A stretch of DNA of 64,000 nt. It comes from DIGJ01 sp036658435 (lineage in GTDB: Bacteria; Bacillota; Clostridia; Lachnospirales; Lachnospiraceae). The notes below the pieces were generated by a model, which was given only the letters and a program-made list of their open reading frames with translations, did not search any database and was not told the DNA's origin. Shown here in pieces: positions 26,179 through 36,400 of this stretch. The stretch lies in assembly GCA_036658435.1 (NCBI GenBank), contig JAVXEO010000002.1, forward strand, positions 38,267 through 102,266. Direction: 5' to 3'. Each line of letters begins with the position of its first letter. The first letter of the stretch is position 1. Position numbers and translations under genes: made by a program.

Positions 26179-26412
26179 TCAGATTTGAATTTCCACTTCA
26201 AGCCCATGAATATCTAAATGCTCATAGTTTACAATAAACCAGGTCTCTTCTTTTTTCCCAATCTTAGATTCAATAACTTTCTCTTCTGTATACACTTTTA
26301 CGTTTTCCCCATTTTCAACGCAAACTGCATTGGCAATATCCTCTTTTGCAATAAAGAAGCAACGAGAGCCTTTTCCACAATTAACCACATTCAAATATCC
26401 TATAATACTCAT
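26179..26412 (-). CDS. Small hypothetical protein
   Basis: 77 aa, with a GAGAGGG-type site before the ATG. I do not recognise it. The composition is like a small beta-barrel domain (GYLNVVNCGKGSRCFFIA, ENGENVKVYTEEKVIES, ETWFIVNYEHLDIHGLEVEI), with two cysteines near the start. It sits alone between tRNA-Pro and the ilvC terminator. The opposite strand also has an open frame over this stretch, but that frame lacks a ribosome-binding site. Confidence 0.55.
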   Translation of the reverse strand: MSIIGYLNVVNCGKGSRCFFIAKEDIANAVCVENGENVKVYTEEKVIESKIGKKEETWFIVNYEHLDIHGLEVEIQI

Positions 26413-26511
26413 CTCTTTGCCCTCTCATTCGTATCTTCTTTTCTTTTACTATATTGGCTTATTTTTTCATCAATCACACATCACATTCTTTTATCTCCAT
26501 GGGCATATCTA

Positions 26512-26550
26512 ATAAAAAGGTTTGACTTGTTACAAAGTCAAACCTTTTTC
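26512..26550 (-). terminator. Terminator after ilvC
   Basis: GGTTTGAC (26519-26526) pairs with GTCAAACC (26537-26544), flanked by A and T runs. It lies just past the ilvC stop codon on the minus strand. Confidence 0.88.
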
Positions 26551-26552
26551 TT

Positions 26553-27563
26553 TTAATTATCAATTAATTTATTACCATCATTCCAACTATAAAGTTTACG
26601 AAGCTCTTTTCCAACTACTTCTGATGGGTGTGCTGCTCCTCGTCTTCTCATTGCATTAAAGTTAGGACAATTTACGGAGTTTTCTAATAACCAGTTTTTA
26701 GCAAAAGTTCCATCCTGAATATCCGTCAATACCTGCTTCATTGCCTTTTTCGTATCTGCCGTAATAATCTTAGAACCCGTTATGTAGTCTCCATACTCTG
26801 CGGTATTGGATACCGAATAACGCATTCCTGCAAATCCACTTTCAAAAATCAAGTCTACGATTAGCTTCATCTCATGGATACATTCAAAGTAAGCACTTTC
26901 CGGTTCATAACCTGCTTCTACTAAGGTTTCAAAGCCTGCCTGCATCAATGCCGTTACTCCACCACAGAGAACTGCCTGTTCGCCAAAAAGATCCGTTTCC
27001 GTTTCTTCCCGGAAGGTTGTCTGAAGTACACCAGCTCTTGCTCCACCGATTGCCAAAGCATAGGCCAATGCCATGTCGTGTGCATGTCCTGTTGCATCTT
27101 GATGCACGGCGATTAAACAAGGGACTCCTTTTCCTTCTTTATATTGACTTCTTACGGTATGTCCCGGTCCCTTTGGTGCTATCATTGTTACATCCACATC
27201 TTTTGGTGGTATAATCTGTCCAAAATGAATGGCGAAGCCATGGGCAAACATTAACATATTTCCCGGTTCTAAATTAGGTTCTACCGATTCTTTATACATT
27301 TTTGCTTGTTTTTCATCATTAATAAGAACCATAATAATATCTGCTTTTTTTGCAGCTTCTGCCGCTGTATATACTTTAAATCCCTGTGCTTCCGCTTTTT
27401 TCCAAGAATTAGAGCCTTCATAAAGACCAATAATAACGTTGCAGCCGGATTCTTTTGCATTCAATGCATGTGCATGTCCCTGGCTTCCGTAGCCAATAAC
27501 TGCAATTGTCTTTCCTTCCAAAAGTGATAAATTACAATCTTCCTGGTAGTAAATCTTTGCCAT
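26553..27563 (-). CDS. ilvC: Ketol-acid reductoisomerase
   Basis: 336 aa, a class I enzyme. The NADPH-binding Rossmann motif is VIGYGSQGHAHALN near the N-terminus, with the knotted C-terminal domain containing LFGEQAVLCGGV and SVSNTAEYGDY. It converts acetolactate and acetohydroxybutyrate to the dihydroxy acids in valine, leucine and isoleucine synthesis. The start is set at the ATG at 27563 because an upstream in-frame ATG overlaps the GGAGG ribosome-binding site. It is downstream of ilvN by about 65 nt, in the same direction, so the pair is an operon. Confidence 0.96.
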   Translation of the reverse strand: MAKIYYQEDCNLSLLEGKTIAVIGYGSQGHAHALNAKESGCNVIIGLYEGSNSWKKAEAQGFKVYTAAEAAKKADIIMVLINDEKQAKMYKESVEPNLEPGNMLMFAHGFAIHFGQIIPPKDVDVTMIAPKGPGHTVRSQYKEGKGVPCLIAVHQDATGHAHDMALAYALAIGGARAGVLQTTFREETETDLFGEQAVLCGGVTALMQAGFETLVEAGYEPESAYFECIHEMKLIVDLIFESGFAGMRYSVSNTAEYGDYITGSKIITADTKKAMKQVLTDIQDGTFAKNWLLENSVNCPNFNAMRRRGAAHPSEVVGKELRKLYSWNDGNKLIDN

Positions 27564-27629
27564 TTTCTTTTCCTCCATTTATTTTATTTTCTCTATGGCT
27601 TTCACCTTCAAAGCTTTTTCTTTGAAAGA

Positions 27630-28136
27630 CTAGTCATCCATTCCCTGTGCCAAATCACCGGCACCCCGTACGAGTCCTGTAATACCGGTACGTACCAATT
27701 CTTTGATTTCAAATCCATCCAGAAGTTTGATAAATCCCTCTAATTTTACTTGGTTCCCTGTAAGTTCCACCATTAGGGACTCCATGGATACGTCAACAAT
27801 CTTTGCACGAAAAATATCAGCAATTGCAATAATTGCCTGTCTGTCGTTCTGTCCTGCCATCACTTTTACAAGAATCAATTCTCTGCATACGGATTCTCCA
27901 TCTTTCAGTTCTGTAATTTCTCTTACATCCTCCAGTTTAGCTAGTTGCTTTCCAATCTGTTCTAAAATTAGCTCATCTCCGGTTACGGCAACTGTCATTC
28001 TAGAAAAAGAAGGATTTTCCGTTTCACCAACAGTAAGACTATCAATATTATAACCACGTCTGCTAAATAAACCAGCTACTCTGCTTAAAACTCCTGCTGT
28101 ATTATCAACAAGAATGGATAGGGTCATTCTTCTCAT
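27630..28136 (-). CDS. ilvN: Acetolactate synthase small regulatory subunit
   Basis: 168 aa from the ATG at 28136, which is placed about 12 nt after AAAGGGGA; the longer frame back to 28178 has no better site. The N-terminal ACT domain (LSILVDNTAGVLSRVAGLFS, RRGYNIDSLTVG) binds valine for feedback control. The C-terminal domain has LILVKVMAG and IVDVSMESLMVELTG. The catalytic subunit gene ilvB is not adjacent and must be elsewhere. It precedes ilvC in an operon. An inverted repeat lies upstream at 28210-28233. Confidence 0.93.
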   Translation of the reverse strand: MRRMTLSILVDNTAGVLSRVAGLFSRRGYNIDSLTVGETENPSFSRMTVAVTGDELILEQIGKQLAKLEDVREITELKDGESVCRELILVKVMAGQNDRQAIIAIADIFRAKIVDVSMESLMVELTGNQVKLEGFIKLLDGFEIKELVRTGITGLVRGAGDLAQGMDD

Positions 28137-28209
28137 TTTTACAACCATTCCCCTTTCGTTACCCTGAAACTTTTTCAAAGTAAAGTACTAAATGCTACAT
28201 TACTATGAC

Positions 28210-28233
28210 GTGTTAAAGAGTTGATGTTAACAC
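28210..28233. promoter_or_regulatory. Inverted repeat upstream of ilvN
   Basis: GTGTTAA at 28210-28216 and TTAACAC at 28227-28233 form a perfect 7-bp inverted repeat with a 10-nt spacer. It lies between the LCP stop codon and the ilvN start, about 75 nt upstream of the latter. It could be a repressor or activator site for branched-chain amino acid genes. The regulator is unknown. Confidence 0.35.
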
Positions 28234-28249
28234 TCATTTTATCAATACT

Positions 28250-29206
28250 CTATTCATTTGTCAATGGATTATTCTCTTCAAAAATAAATTTATGCAAAGC
28301 AGAACGATTTTTTTCCCAATCCACAATCAAGACCGCCTGACCATTGATACGGTCTTGGGTGTAACCATCATCCAGTGGTATTCTAAATTGTTCCAGCTCG
28401 GTTGTTCCCATCATAACTACCGTCATCAAATAGGATAGCACCTCATCATTTGTAATATCCGTTGTTACACAAGGTAAAATCTTTTCTGCCAGTACTTTTA
28501 ATTCTTTGAATGACATACCCTTTGCCTCTTTAAATACGGCATTCAAAACGTTTCTCTGTCTTTGTGTTCTTCCGAAGTCTCCAGGTCCAATCCTACGAAT
28601 CCGGGTATAAGCAAGTGCCTGGGTTCCATTCATCTTATTGGTTCCAGGCTTTAGCCTGTCTATACTGGAGTTTTTCCCTGCATAGGTTTGTAACAAATAC
28701 TCACATTCTTCTTCTGTAAGTTCAATTTCAACACCACCGATGGTATTGACTACTTCCTTAAATGCCGCAAAATCAACAATCACATAGCCATCTAGCTTTA
28801 TTCCGAAATTCTCTGCAATGGTTTGATAAAGCAAACTAATTCCACCATAAGAATAGGCTGCATTAAATTTTGCGTTTTCATATCCCGGAATGGTTACATA
28901 CATATCCCGCATTAACGAAGTCAGTTTTAGTTCTTTATGTTTCATGTCAAGAGTGGCTACCATAACCGAATCGGAACGTCCTTTTTCACTCCAATATTCC
29001 CTCTTATCTGCTCCCACCAATAAAATGTTGGTAATTTCCTCAGAAGAAGCCAGTTTGTCCTTTTGTACGTCCACCTCTCCCAAATCCATCTCAGAATCTC
29101 TATCCATTAAGGATAAGGTCTCCGTAAATTCATATTTAAACTTAGCTGCTTCATGCCCTGCCAAAATTGCAGCAGCTAAGACGATAATCCATAATACCCG
29201 CTTCAA
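28250..29206 (-). CDS. LytR-CpsA-Psr family glycopolymer transferase
   Basis: 318 aa. An N-terminal membrane anchor (RVLWIIVLAAAILAGHEAA) is followed by an extracellular LCP domain: ITNILLVGADKRE, RSDSVMVATLDMKHKEL, LTSLMRDMYVTIPGYE with the catalytic arginines, AYSYGG, and ALAYTRIRRIGPGDFGRTQRQ. Such enzymes attach wall teichoic acid or capsular polymers to peptidoglycan. The start overlaps the stop of the LicD gene by 4 nt (ATGA), so the two are translationally coupled. A DUF4422 glycosyltransferase is divergent just upstream of licD. Confidence 0.93.
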   Translation of the reverse strand: MKRVLWIIVLAAAILAGHEAAKFKYEFTETLSLMDRDSEMDLGEVDVQKDKLASSEEITNILLVGADKREYWSEKGRSDSVMVATLDMKHKELKLTSLMRDMYVTIPGYENAKFNAAYSYGGISLLYQTIAENFGIKLDGYVIVDFAAFKEVVNTIGGVEIELTEEECEYLLQTYAGKNSSIDRLKPGTNKMNGTQALAYTRIRRIGPGDFGRTQRQRNVLNAVFKEAKGMSFKELKVLAEKILPCVTTDITNDEVLSYLMTVVMMGTTELEQFRIPLDDGYTQDRINGQAVLIVDWEKNRSALHKFIFEENNPLTNE

Positions 29207-30057
29207 TTACTTTCCCTCTTTCTTTCTACTAAGGTTCCTTGAAAATGAATTCTTCTTTCACTTTCTGCTGGAAGTTTCATATAATCTCCATACATATGAG
29301 TTAAATATTCATCATACATTTTAGGTCCCTTAACCTTAAGACCTTCAAAGTCCAGAATAGATGCTTCCCCATAGTTTCCCCAAAATACCGTTGGAACAAT
29401 TTCATGTAAATGATAGGCTCCCATAGCTGTTCCGGAATACTCTGCATTTCTAAAATCCTGATTTAAGAATAGTCGATCCATTCTTTTATATATTTTGTGT
29501 ACCTTTAATAATTTATAAAGACGAAGGGTTTTACACAATTCCAAAAGGAATTTTTCTTTTTTAGGGCGCGTTGCCAGAATTCCCGTTGAAACATTGGCTG
29601 CTCCACACAAAAAGCGGTAAAATAATATCTTATATCCATAGATTTTTCTTCGGACCGGAGAATTTGGTGTTCCATCCAGTGGTATAATATCTATCATATA
29701 GCCCAGTCTCCTTGGCTGCGTATTATCTTCTAAATTGTCATATATATCAACATTGGCGTTTCTTATCTTTCCAAAATAGCTTCGGTAGTCTTTATTATTT
29801 TGTGGGGATTCCAGTAATAAGTGTTCCGGTAGTTCTTTCGAGCCAATCTTTAAAAAGCGTTCATAAGATTCTCTTGGCATTGCCACATCAATATCATCAT
29901 CCCAGGGAATAAAACCATGATGCCTTACTGCACCCAGTAAAGTTCCTCCAATTACGTAATACTCCAGGTTGTTTTTTTCACATACTTGAATAAAAAATTT
30001 CAATGCCTCTTTTTCGTATTTATGAAGCGTATCTAACGGCTCCTGTTCTGTTTCCAT
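29203..30057 (-). CDS. LicD-family phosphotransferase
   Basis: 284 aa. The signature motif YYVIGGTLLGAVRHHGFIP followed by WDDDIDVAMPRESYE is that of LicD proteins, which transfer phosphocholine or similar groups to teichoic acids or other glycopolymers. Further conserved parts are MIDIIPLDGTP and the end MYGDYMKLPAESER. Together with the overlapping LCP gene it probably decorates and anchors a cell-wall polymer. The substrate cannot be told from the sequence, as no choline uptake or activation gene is in the window. Confidence 0.93.
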   Translation of the reverse strand: METEQEPLDTLHKYEKEALKFFIQVCEKNNLEYYVIGGTLLGAVRHHGFIPWDDDIDVAMPRESYERFLKIGSKELPEHLLLESPQNNKDYRSYFGKIRNANVDIYDNLEDNTQPRRLGYMIDIIPLDGTPNSPVRRKIYGYKILFYRFLCGAANVSTGILATRPKKEKFLLELCKTLRLYKLLKVHKIYKRMDRLFLNQDFRNAEYSGTAMGAYHLHEIVPTVFWGNYGEASILDFEGLKVKGPKMYDEYLTHMYGDYMKLPAESERRIHFQGTLVERKRESN

Positions 30058-30107
30058 GTTCTACATCCTTCCTGACTATATGCTTTCTCACCTATACCAT
30101 TCATTCA

Positions 30108-30136
30108 TTGCATTTTTTAAGTAATCTTGTTATAAT
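30108..30136 (+). promoter_or_regulatory. Promoter of the DUF4422 gene
   Basis: TTGCAT at 30108-30113 and a perfect TATAAT at 30131-30136 with 17 nt between. The ATG at 30200 lies about 58 nt beyond the expected start. Confidence 0.6.
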
Positions 30137-30199
30137 TCTTTTAAATCTTTAAACGAATAGTATAAGCATACCAATTTTTTGAAAGCAGGTCAATTTAAA

Positions 30200-30964
30200 A
30201 TGAATATTAAATTATTAATTGCAGCACATAAAGCATACCAAATGCCCCAGGATCCCATGTATCTTCCCATTCATGTTGGAAAAGAGGGGAGTACTACAAA
30301 CCTTTCTTATATTGGTGATAATAGTGGAGATAATATTTCTTTGAAAAATTCAAATTACTGTGAGTTAACGGCTATTTACTGGGCATATAAGAACCTAAGC
30401 GCTGACTACATTGGTCTGGTTCACTATCGGCGCCATTTTACACTTCATAAAAAGAAGGATAAGTTTTCGGCTATTTTAACACAGCCAGAAGCAGAATCCC
30501 TCCTTTCTAAGACACCGATTATTCTTCCAAAAAAGCGCCACTACTTTATTGAAACTAACTATTCCCACTATATTCATGCCCATCATAAGGAAGGCATAGA
30601 CCGAGCCGGTGAAATCATCAAAAAAGATTATCCGGACTATTTTTCTGCTTTTGAAACGGTAATGAACCGCACTTCTGCTCATATGTTTAATATGTTTATT
30701 ATGCGTCAGGACTATTTTAATGCTTACTGTACATGGCTTTTTGATATCTTATTCCAGTTAGAAAAGACTTTGGATATTTCTTCGTATTCTGTCTATGAAG
30801 CCCGTGTTTTTGGTTTTGTTTCCGAACGCCTTCTTGATGTTTGGCTGGAAGCCAAAGGAATTTCCTATCAGGAAATTCCAATTATGTTTATGGAATCGCA
30901 AAACTGGTTTGTAAAAGGATTTGGCTTTTTAAAACGTAAAGTTTTCGGCAGTTCCTTTTCTTAA
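30200..30964 (+). CDS. DUF4422 family glycosyltransferase
   Basis: 254 aa from ATG at 30200; an in-frame TTG 21 nt upstream lies over the AAAGCAGG ribosome-binding site. The family motifs are clear: KLLIAAHKAYQMP, LPIHVG, SNYCELTAIYWAYKNLSADY and IGLVHYRRHF, then AHMFNMFIMRQDYFNAYC. Members are capsule and wall polymer galactosyl- or hexosyltransferases. It is divergent from licD and the LCP gene, so the three probably belong to one surface polymer pathway. No membrane segment is present, so it acts at the cytoplasmic face. Confidence 0.88.
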   Translation: MNIKLLIAAHKAYQMPQDPMYLPIHVGKEGSTTNLSYIGDNSGDNISLKNSNYCELTAIYWAYKNLSADYIGLVHYRRHFTLHKKKDKFSAILTQPEAESLLSKTPIILPKKRHYFIETNYSHYIHAHHKEGIDRAGEIIKKDYPDYFSAFETVMNRTSAHMFNMFIMRQDYFNAYCTWLFDILFQLEKTLDISSYSVYEARVFGFVSERLLDVWLEAKGISYQEIPIMFMESQNWFVKGFGFLKRKVFGSSFS

Positions 30965-30974
30965 GGGTTATTGT

Positions 30975-33416
30975 TTATTCTACGCCCAACAGTCTCTTTA
31001 CGAGCAGAACGGCTTCCTTCGCATCTTTAGAATAGCCGTCTGCTCCAATTTCATCTGCAAAGCTCTGGGTAATAACGGCTCCTCCTATTATGATTTTTGA
31101 TTTAAGATTTTCCTGTTTTGCAAGATCTACCACCTGTTTCATCTCCATCATAGTTGTTGTCATCAGAGCAGAAAGACCGATTACTTCCGCTTTTTTTTCT
31201 TTTGCTATCCGAATAATTTCTTTTGCAGGGACATCTTTTCCCAAATCTATCACATCAAATCCATAATTTTTCAGCATAAGTACAACCAGATTTTTTCCAA
31301 TATCATGAATATCACCGGCAACCGTTGCCATTACCAAAGTCGCCATTTTTTTCTTTGTTCCCTCTTTTTTCAAAAGTGGTTCCAAATAATCAATTGCGAT
31401 CTTCATGGTTTCTGCACTGCCGATCAATTGAGGAAGAAAATAAATCTGCCGGTCAAAAAGCTCGCCTGTTTCATTAATTCCGGGAATTAATCTCTTCTCT
31501 ATTATATCTGCGGCACTTTCCCCCTGGGCTAATGCAGCTTTCACATCCTCTAAAATATTTCTGCTGTTTCCTTTTAAAACGTCGGAATATATTGGATCCT
31601 TCTCTTCTTCTTTTTCTTCTGTTTTGGCGGTTGTTTTTATGGGTGATATTGTTAAGGGATGTTTTGAAACACGGCTGATGTAACGAGCTGCCCCTTGTTC
31701 TTTATTTAAAAGCAGATCACTGGCAAATGCGGCATTCATAAGCAGTTCCTGGGATGGATTTGCAATTGCCATGGTTAAGCCTTCTTTTATGGCAAATGCC
31801 AGAAAGGTACTATTTACAAAGGCTCTCTCTGGAAGACCAAAGGATATATTGGATAATCCACATACCGTGGCTATTTCCAGTTCTTCTTTGCAGTATCGAA
31901 TTATTTCTAAAGTTTCCAATGCTGCCTTTTTATTTGCGCCTACCGTTGTTACCAGTCCATCTACAACCATATCCTCTTTTGTAAGTCCCACTTCATATGC
32001 ACGTTTGACTATTTTATGAATAATCTCTTTTTTTTCTTCTATGTTTTTTGGAAGCCCTTTATCCGAAAGGGGAAGCAGAACAAACATGGCTCCATATTTT
32101 TTAGCCATTGGAATTAATTTTTCAAATTTTTCTTTTTCCAGAGAAATGGAATTAATCAAAGCTCTTCCGGGGTAAATGCGAAGGGCATTTTCAATAACCG
32201 AAATATAACTGGAATCGATACTTAATGGAAGATTGGATACCTTCATCATTTCATAAATTACTTCCTGCATTTTTTTATTCTCATCAATTCCGTTCATTCC
32301 CATATTAATATCCAATATGGAAGCTCCTTGTTCCTCCTGTTCTTCTGCCATTTTTACAACCAAATCCAACTTGTTTTCCTTTAATTCTTCCTGCAAAGCT
32401 TTTTTACCGGTTGGATTAATTCGTTCACCAATCACCAGAAAACTGCCATTCAATTTAATTTCCAGGATTCCCCGTTCGGTTGTAAGCAGTCTTTTTTTAT
32501 TCTTTTTTCTTCTTATGGTTTCTTTCTCTACTTCTTTTTTCAGTAAAGAAATATGCTTTGGTGTGGTTCCGCAGCAGCCTCCAACAATAGAAGCCCCCGC
32601 TTTAATAAGTTTTGATGCTTCCTTTGCAAACGATTCTGCTTCCATATCATACACCGTAATGCCATTCCGTAAATAAGGCAGCCCTGCATTTGGTTTTCCT
32701 ATTAATGGAATCTGGATATATTCCTCCATCTTTTCTAAAATATGGCACATTGCTTCCGGTCCCGTTGAGCAATTCACACCAACCGCTTCTACACCCATGG
32801 CTTCCATAACAACGGCAGCCGTTGCCGGATCCGTTCCATATAAGGTACGCATATCCTCCTTAAAGGTAAGGGTAACCATAACGGGAAGGTCACAGGTTTC
32901 TTTCACTGCCAGCACCGCTGCCCTGCACTCCTGTAGGCTCATCATAGTTTCTACCACAAATAAATCCACTCCTGCCTCCACAAGTGCCTTTACCTGTTCC
33001 TTATATATTTCTACCAGCTCCTCAAATAAGAGAGTTCCTATTGGATACAGCTGCTTTCCCGTCATGGTAATATCACCCGCTATATAAACCGGCCGTAGAA
33101 GCCCTTTTTCCTTTTCTCTTAAAATCGCCTGTTTTGTGCAGTTAACAAGTTCTGCATTCATTTTCTTTAGGTTGTCCTCTAATCCATATTCCTGTAATTT
33201 TATTCGATTACAGGTAAAGGTTGGCGCATACAAGATATCCGAACCGGCTTCAATAAAGTCCTGTTGAAGGGAAATTAGGACTTGTGGATGTTCTAATATC
33301 CACTTTTCCGGACACTCTCCCATGGTCATCCCCTTCTCCATTAAATTGGATCCCGTTGCACCATCTAAGATGATAATTTTACTTTCGATAAAATTCAAAA
33401 ACTCCTGTTTTGTCAA
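30975..33416 (-). CDS. metH: Cobalamin-dependent methionine synthase, short form
   Basis: 813 aa. Residues about 1-290 form the homocysteine domain with zinc ligands in GVNCSTGP and GGCCGTTP. Residues about 310-580 form the methyltetrahydrofolate domain (GERINPTGKK, ILDINMGMNG, INSISLEKEK). Residues about 640-813 form the cobalamin-binding helical cap and domain with GDIHDIGKNLV, which carries the axial histidine. The C-terminal SAM-binding activation domain of E. coli MetH is absent, as is usual for Firmicutes, where a separate protein reactivates the cofactor. The ATG overlaps the stop of the hybrid kinase gene by 4 nt, so this gene is translationally coupled to a sensor kinase. Confidence 0.93.
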   Translation of the reverse strand: MTKQEFLNFIESKIIILDGATGSNLMEKGMTMGECPEKWILEHPQVLISLQQDFIEAGSDILYAPTFTCNRIKLQEYGLEDNLKKMNAELVNCTKQAILREKEKGLLRPVYIAGDITMTGKQLYPIGTLLFEELVEIYKEQVKALVEAGVDLFVVETMMSLQECRAAVLAVKETCDLPVMVTLTFKEDMRTLYGTDPATAAVVMEAMGVEAVGVNCSTGPEAMCHILEKMEEYIQIPLIGKPNAGLPYLRNGITVYDMEAESFAKEASKLIKAGASIVGGCCGTTPKHISLLKKEVEKETIRRKKNKKRLLTTERGILEIKLNGSFLVIGERINPTGKKALQEELKENKLDLVVKMAEEQEEQGASILDINMGMNGIDENKKMQEVIYEMMKVSNLPLSIDSSYISVIENALRIYPGRALINSISLEKEKFEKLIPMAKKYGAMFVLLPLSDKGLPKNIEEKKEIIHKIVKRAYEVGLTKEDMVVDGLVTTVGANKKAALETLEIIRYCKEELEIATVCGLSNISFGLPERAFVNSTFLAFAIKEGLTMAIANPSQELLMNAAFASDLLLNKEQGAARYISRVSKHPLTISPIKTTAKTEEKEEEKDPIYSDVLKGNSRNILEDVKAALAQGESAADIIEKRLIPGINETGELFDRQIYFLPQLIGSAETMKIAIDYLEPLLKKEGTKKKMATLVMATVAGDIHDIGKNLVVLMLKNYGFDVIDLGKDVPAKEIIRIAKEKKAEVIGLSALMTTTMMEMKQVVDLAKQENLKSKIIIGGAVITQSFADEIGADGYSKDAKEAVLLVKRLLGVE

Positions 33417-36400
33417 TTTTGCACCTCACAATCCATTGTTTCCATCCATTCTTCCAGTAAAGAAGAGGCCTTTGTATAATTTAATACCTTCAAAGCTTCT
33501 AAAATTTCCTGTATTTTCTTTTCTTCTGTGCCTGAAAGTTTGCTATTCTTTAATTGATTCAATCCTTCCAACGCCTCTTCATCTTCGTACTCTTTCACCA
33601 GATTCCAAATTTTCTTTACTATTTTTTCTTTTTCCTTCTGGGAAATACTTTTTTGTTCTTTCCCTGTTTCTTTTTTTTGATGAAGCTTCAATACACGTTC
33701 TACTTCATTGAGAAACTGTTCATATACATCTAAAAGATCTTTTCCCCTCGTTTGAATGAATACATAATTTTCTGCTTTTGCCTCTTCTTCCTGTTTCTTT
33801 GCCAGCATAGACAGTTCCTCTGCACCCAGGCTAGCTGCCACACTTTTTAAAGCATGGGCTTCTACCATATAGCTTTTTATATTATCCGTAGCAATGTATT
33901 CTTTCATCAGATGGTGCTTGATTCTTCCTTCCAGCATAACCGTATTTAGAAGTTCCCAATATAAATTCACCGAGCCCGAGCAGTTTTTCACCCCTTTTTT
34001 TGTATCCACTCCCTGCATCTCAAATGGAAATTCTTCTCTTAATAATTTCTGCCTTTCTTCATCTTTTCTCATTCGTTCTTCCGGAAGATTATTCCGTAAT
34101 GCTTCATCTAAACGTCCTACATCTATAGGTTTGGAAATATAATCGTCAAATCCATTTTCAATAAACATTTCTCTTATTCCTCGAATTGCATTTGCCGTTA
34201 GGGCCACCACTTTCAAGTTTTTAAAATAAGGATCCTCATTTTCACGAATTTTTAAAAGGGTCTCAATTCCATCCATCTCCGGCATCATATGGTCAAGAAA
34301 TACAAGATCATATTCTTTTGATTTTAATAATTCCAAACATTCTTTTCCACTAAATGCCTTTGTTATTTGCATTTGATATGGCTTTAGCAGACCTTCCGCA
34401 ACCTTTAAATTAACTTCATTGTCATCCACCAATAAAACTTTTGCTTCCGGCGCAATAAAGGTTTCCTGATATTTCTTTTTCACATTCGTCTGTAAGGTTC
34501 CATTCAAGGACTCTCCCACGTTTAAGCAATAAACCGGTTTTTGAATAACAGATAAATATCCCGTGCGTTCAATGTATTGTCCATATTCTGCAATTACTAT
34601 AATTTTTGTCTCTTTTGCTAACTTATCTACGCATTTTTTTTCCTTCTTATACGTAGTATACGACATGAAAATATGACTGAACTTTACATCCTTTAGCATC
34701 CTCCAAATCATAGGGGAATCCACCTCATAAGTAGCCATAATTTCTAAATTCTTTAGTGTATATATCATTTGATTATCCTGCTCATCTTCCAAAATAACCA
34801 ATGTTTTCACTAATTCTTTATTTTCTATCTCCATTATGGTCTTGGGACTGAATATTTTTTGTTTTAAATCCACATAAAAAGTACTCCCTTTTTCATATAC
34901 GCTCTCCACATGAATTTTTCCACCCATTAAAGTAAGAAGCTGCTTGCATATAGCAAGTCCAAGTCCGGTTCCCTCAATTTGTCTTGTTTTGGTTCCATCA
35001 AAACGGGCAAAACTTTCAAATAAACGTTCCTGATCCTCCGGTTTAATCCCAAATCCCGTATCCTCTACTGAAATATGTAAATTTACCGTATTATCTTCAA
35101 CCTCTCCTCTTAAGCGCAATCGAACATAGCCTTTTTGCGTAAATTTTACCCCATTGGTTAATAAATTCAAGAGAATTTGACGAAGTCGAAATTCATCTCC
35201 TAGCAGTTCATCCGGAAGATTATGATCCATTTCCAAAATAAACTCTACTTTTTTTTCCAGCATTCTTGCACATACCATATTGGTAATATCATGAATAATG
35301 GAAGATAAATAATAGCGATCATTGACTACTTCTAATTTTCCTGACTCAATCTTTGAAATATCCAAAATATCATTAATAATTGCACGAAGGGATTCTCCGG
35401 CTCCTCTGATATTCTCTACATTATCTCTAACCTGGTTTGAAACCTCATCTCTTAATACTAATTCTGTCATTCCTAATATTGCATTCATAGGTGTTCTTAT
35501 TTCATGGGACATATTCGCCAGAAAAATACTTTTCGTACGGTCGGCACGTTCCGCTTCCACTCGAGCCGCTTCCGCTTCCTTTGAAATATTTTCAAGAAGA
35601 CGCTTCTGTTCTTCCAGTTCGCTGATTTTCTTTTCCCTGTTTTCTATATGCTCGCAGGCATATATGATGGTTCCCTTCCCAATTTCTTTGGCATCACGAA
35701 TACTGTTGTTAATGGTATCCAATACTTCCGTCACGGTTTTTGCATCCTGTGGACAATAAATACAGCAAATACAAGTTGACAAAGGGATAGAATCCTCCAC
35801 TATCACCCATTCTTTTTGAAATCTTTTTTGGATTTCATCGATTATTTCTTCCATGGTAATGTCTTCTTCTTGGAAAATAATGGTAATGTTATCTCCCTCC
35901 AAACGGTAAATACAGTTTGGCACAATATTGCTAAGGTATTTGGATATATTCCGCAGCAGCAAATCTCCTATTTCAAATCCATACTTTTCATTAATTTCTT
36001 TAAACTGGTCAATGGCTAAAACAATCATGCTGAATTCCTGACCCTGCTTTAAATAGTCACTAATCATAGTAATGGCTGCGGTGCGATTAAAGATACCGGT
36101 TGTATAGTCAATTTGTTCTTCCGGATTTTGCAGCGAAATGTACATGACTAAACATGCCATAGCACTTGCAAATCCAACAAGCATAAGTTTTGGTATAAAA
36201 GCCTGCAAAATAATAGAAACACCCGTTGTCACAATAAAAAATGAAATTGCAAACTTTTGGCTTTGATTTAAATTTTTTCTGGATTTTATAGTAAAGACTA
36301 AAGATAAAAAAAGGTAGAGTAATGCACAAAGATAGAGAATCTGCATCCCCGGTCCTAAGCAATAGTTCTTATTCTTATCAAAATAGAAAATATAACCGGT

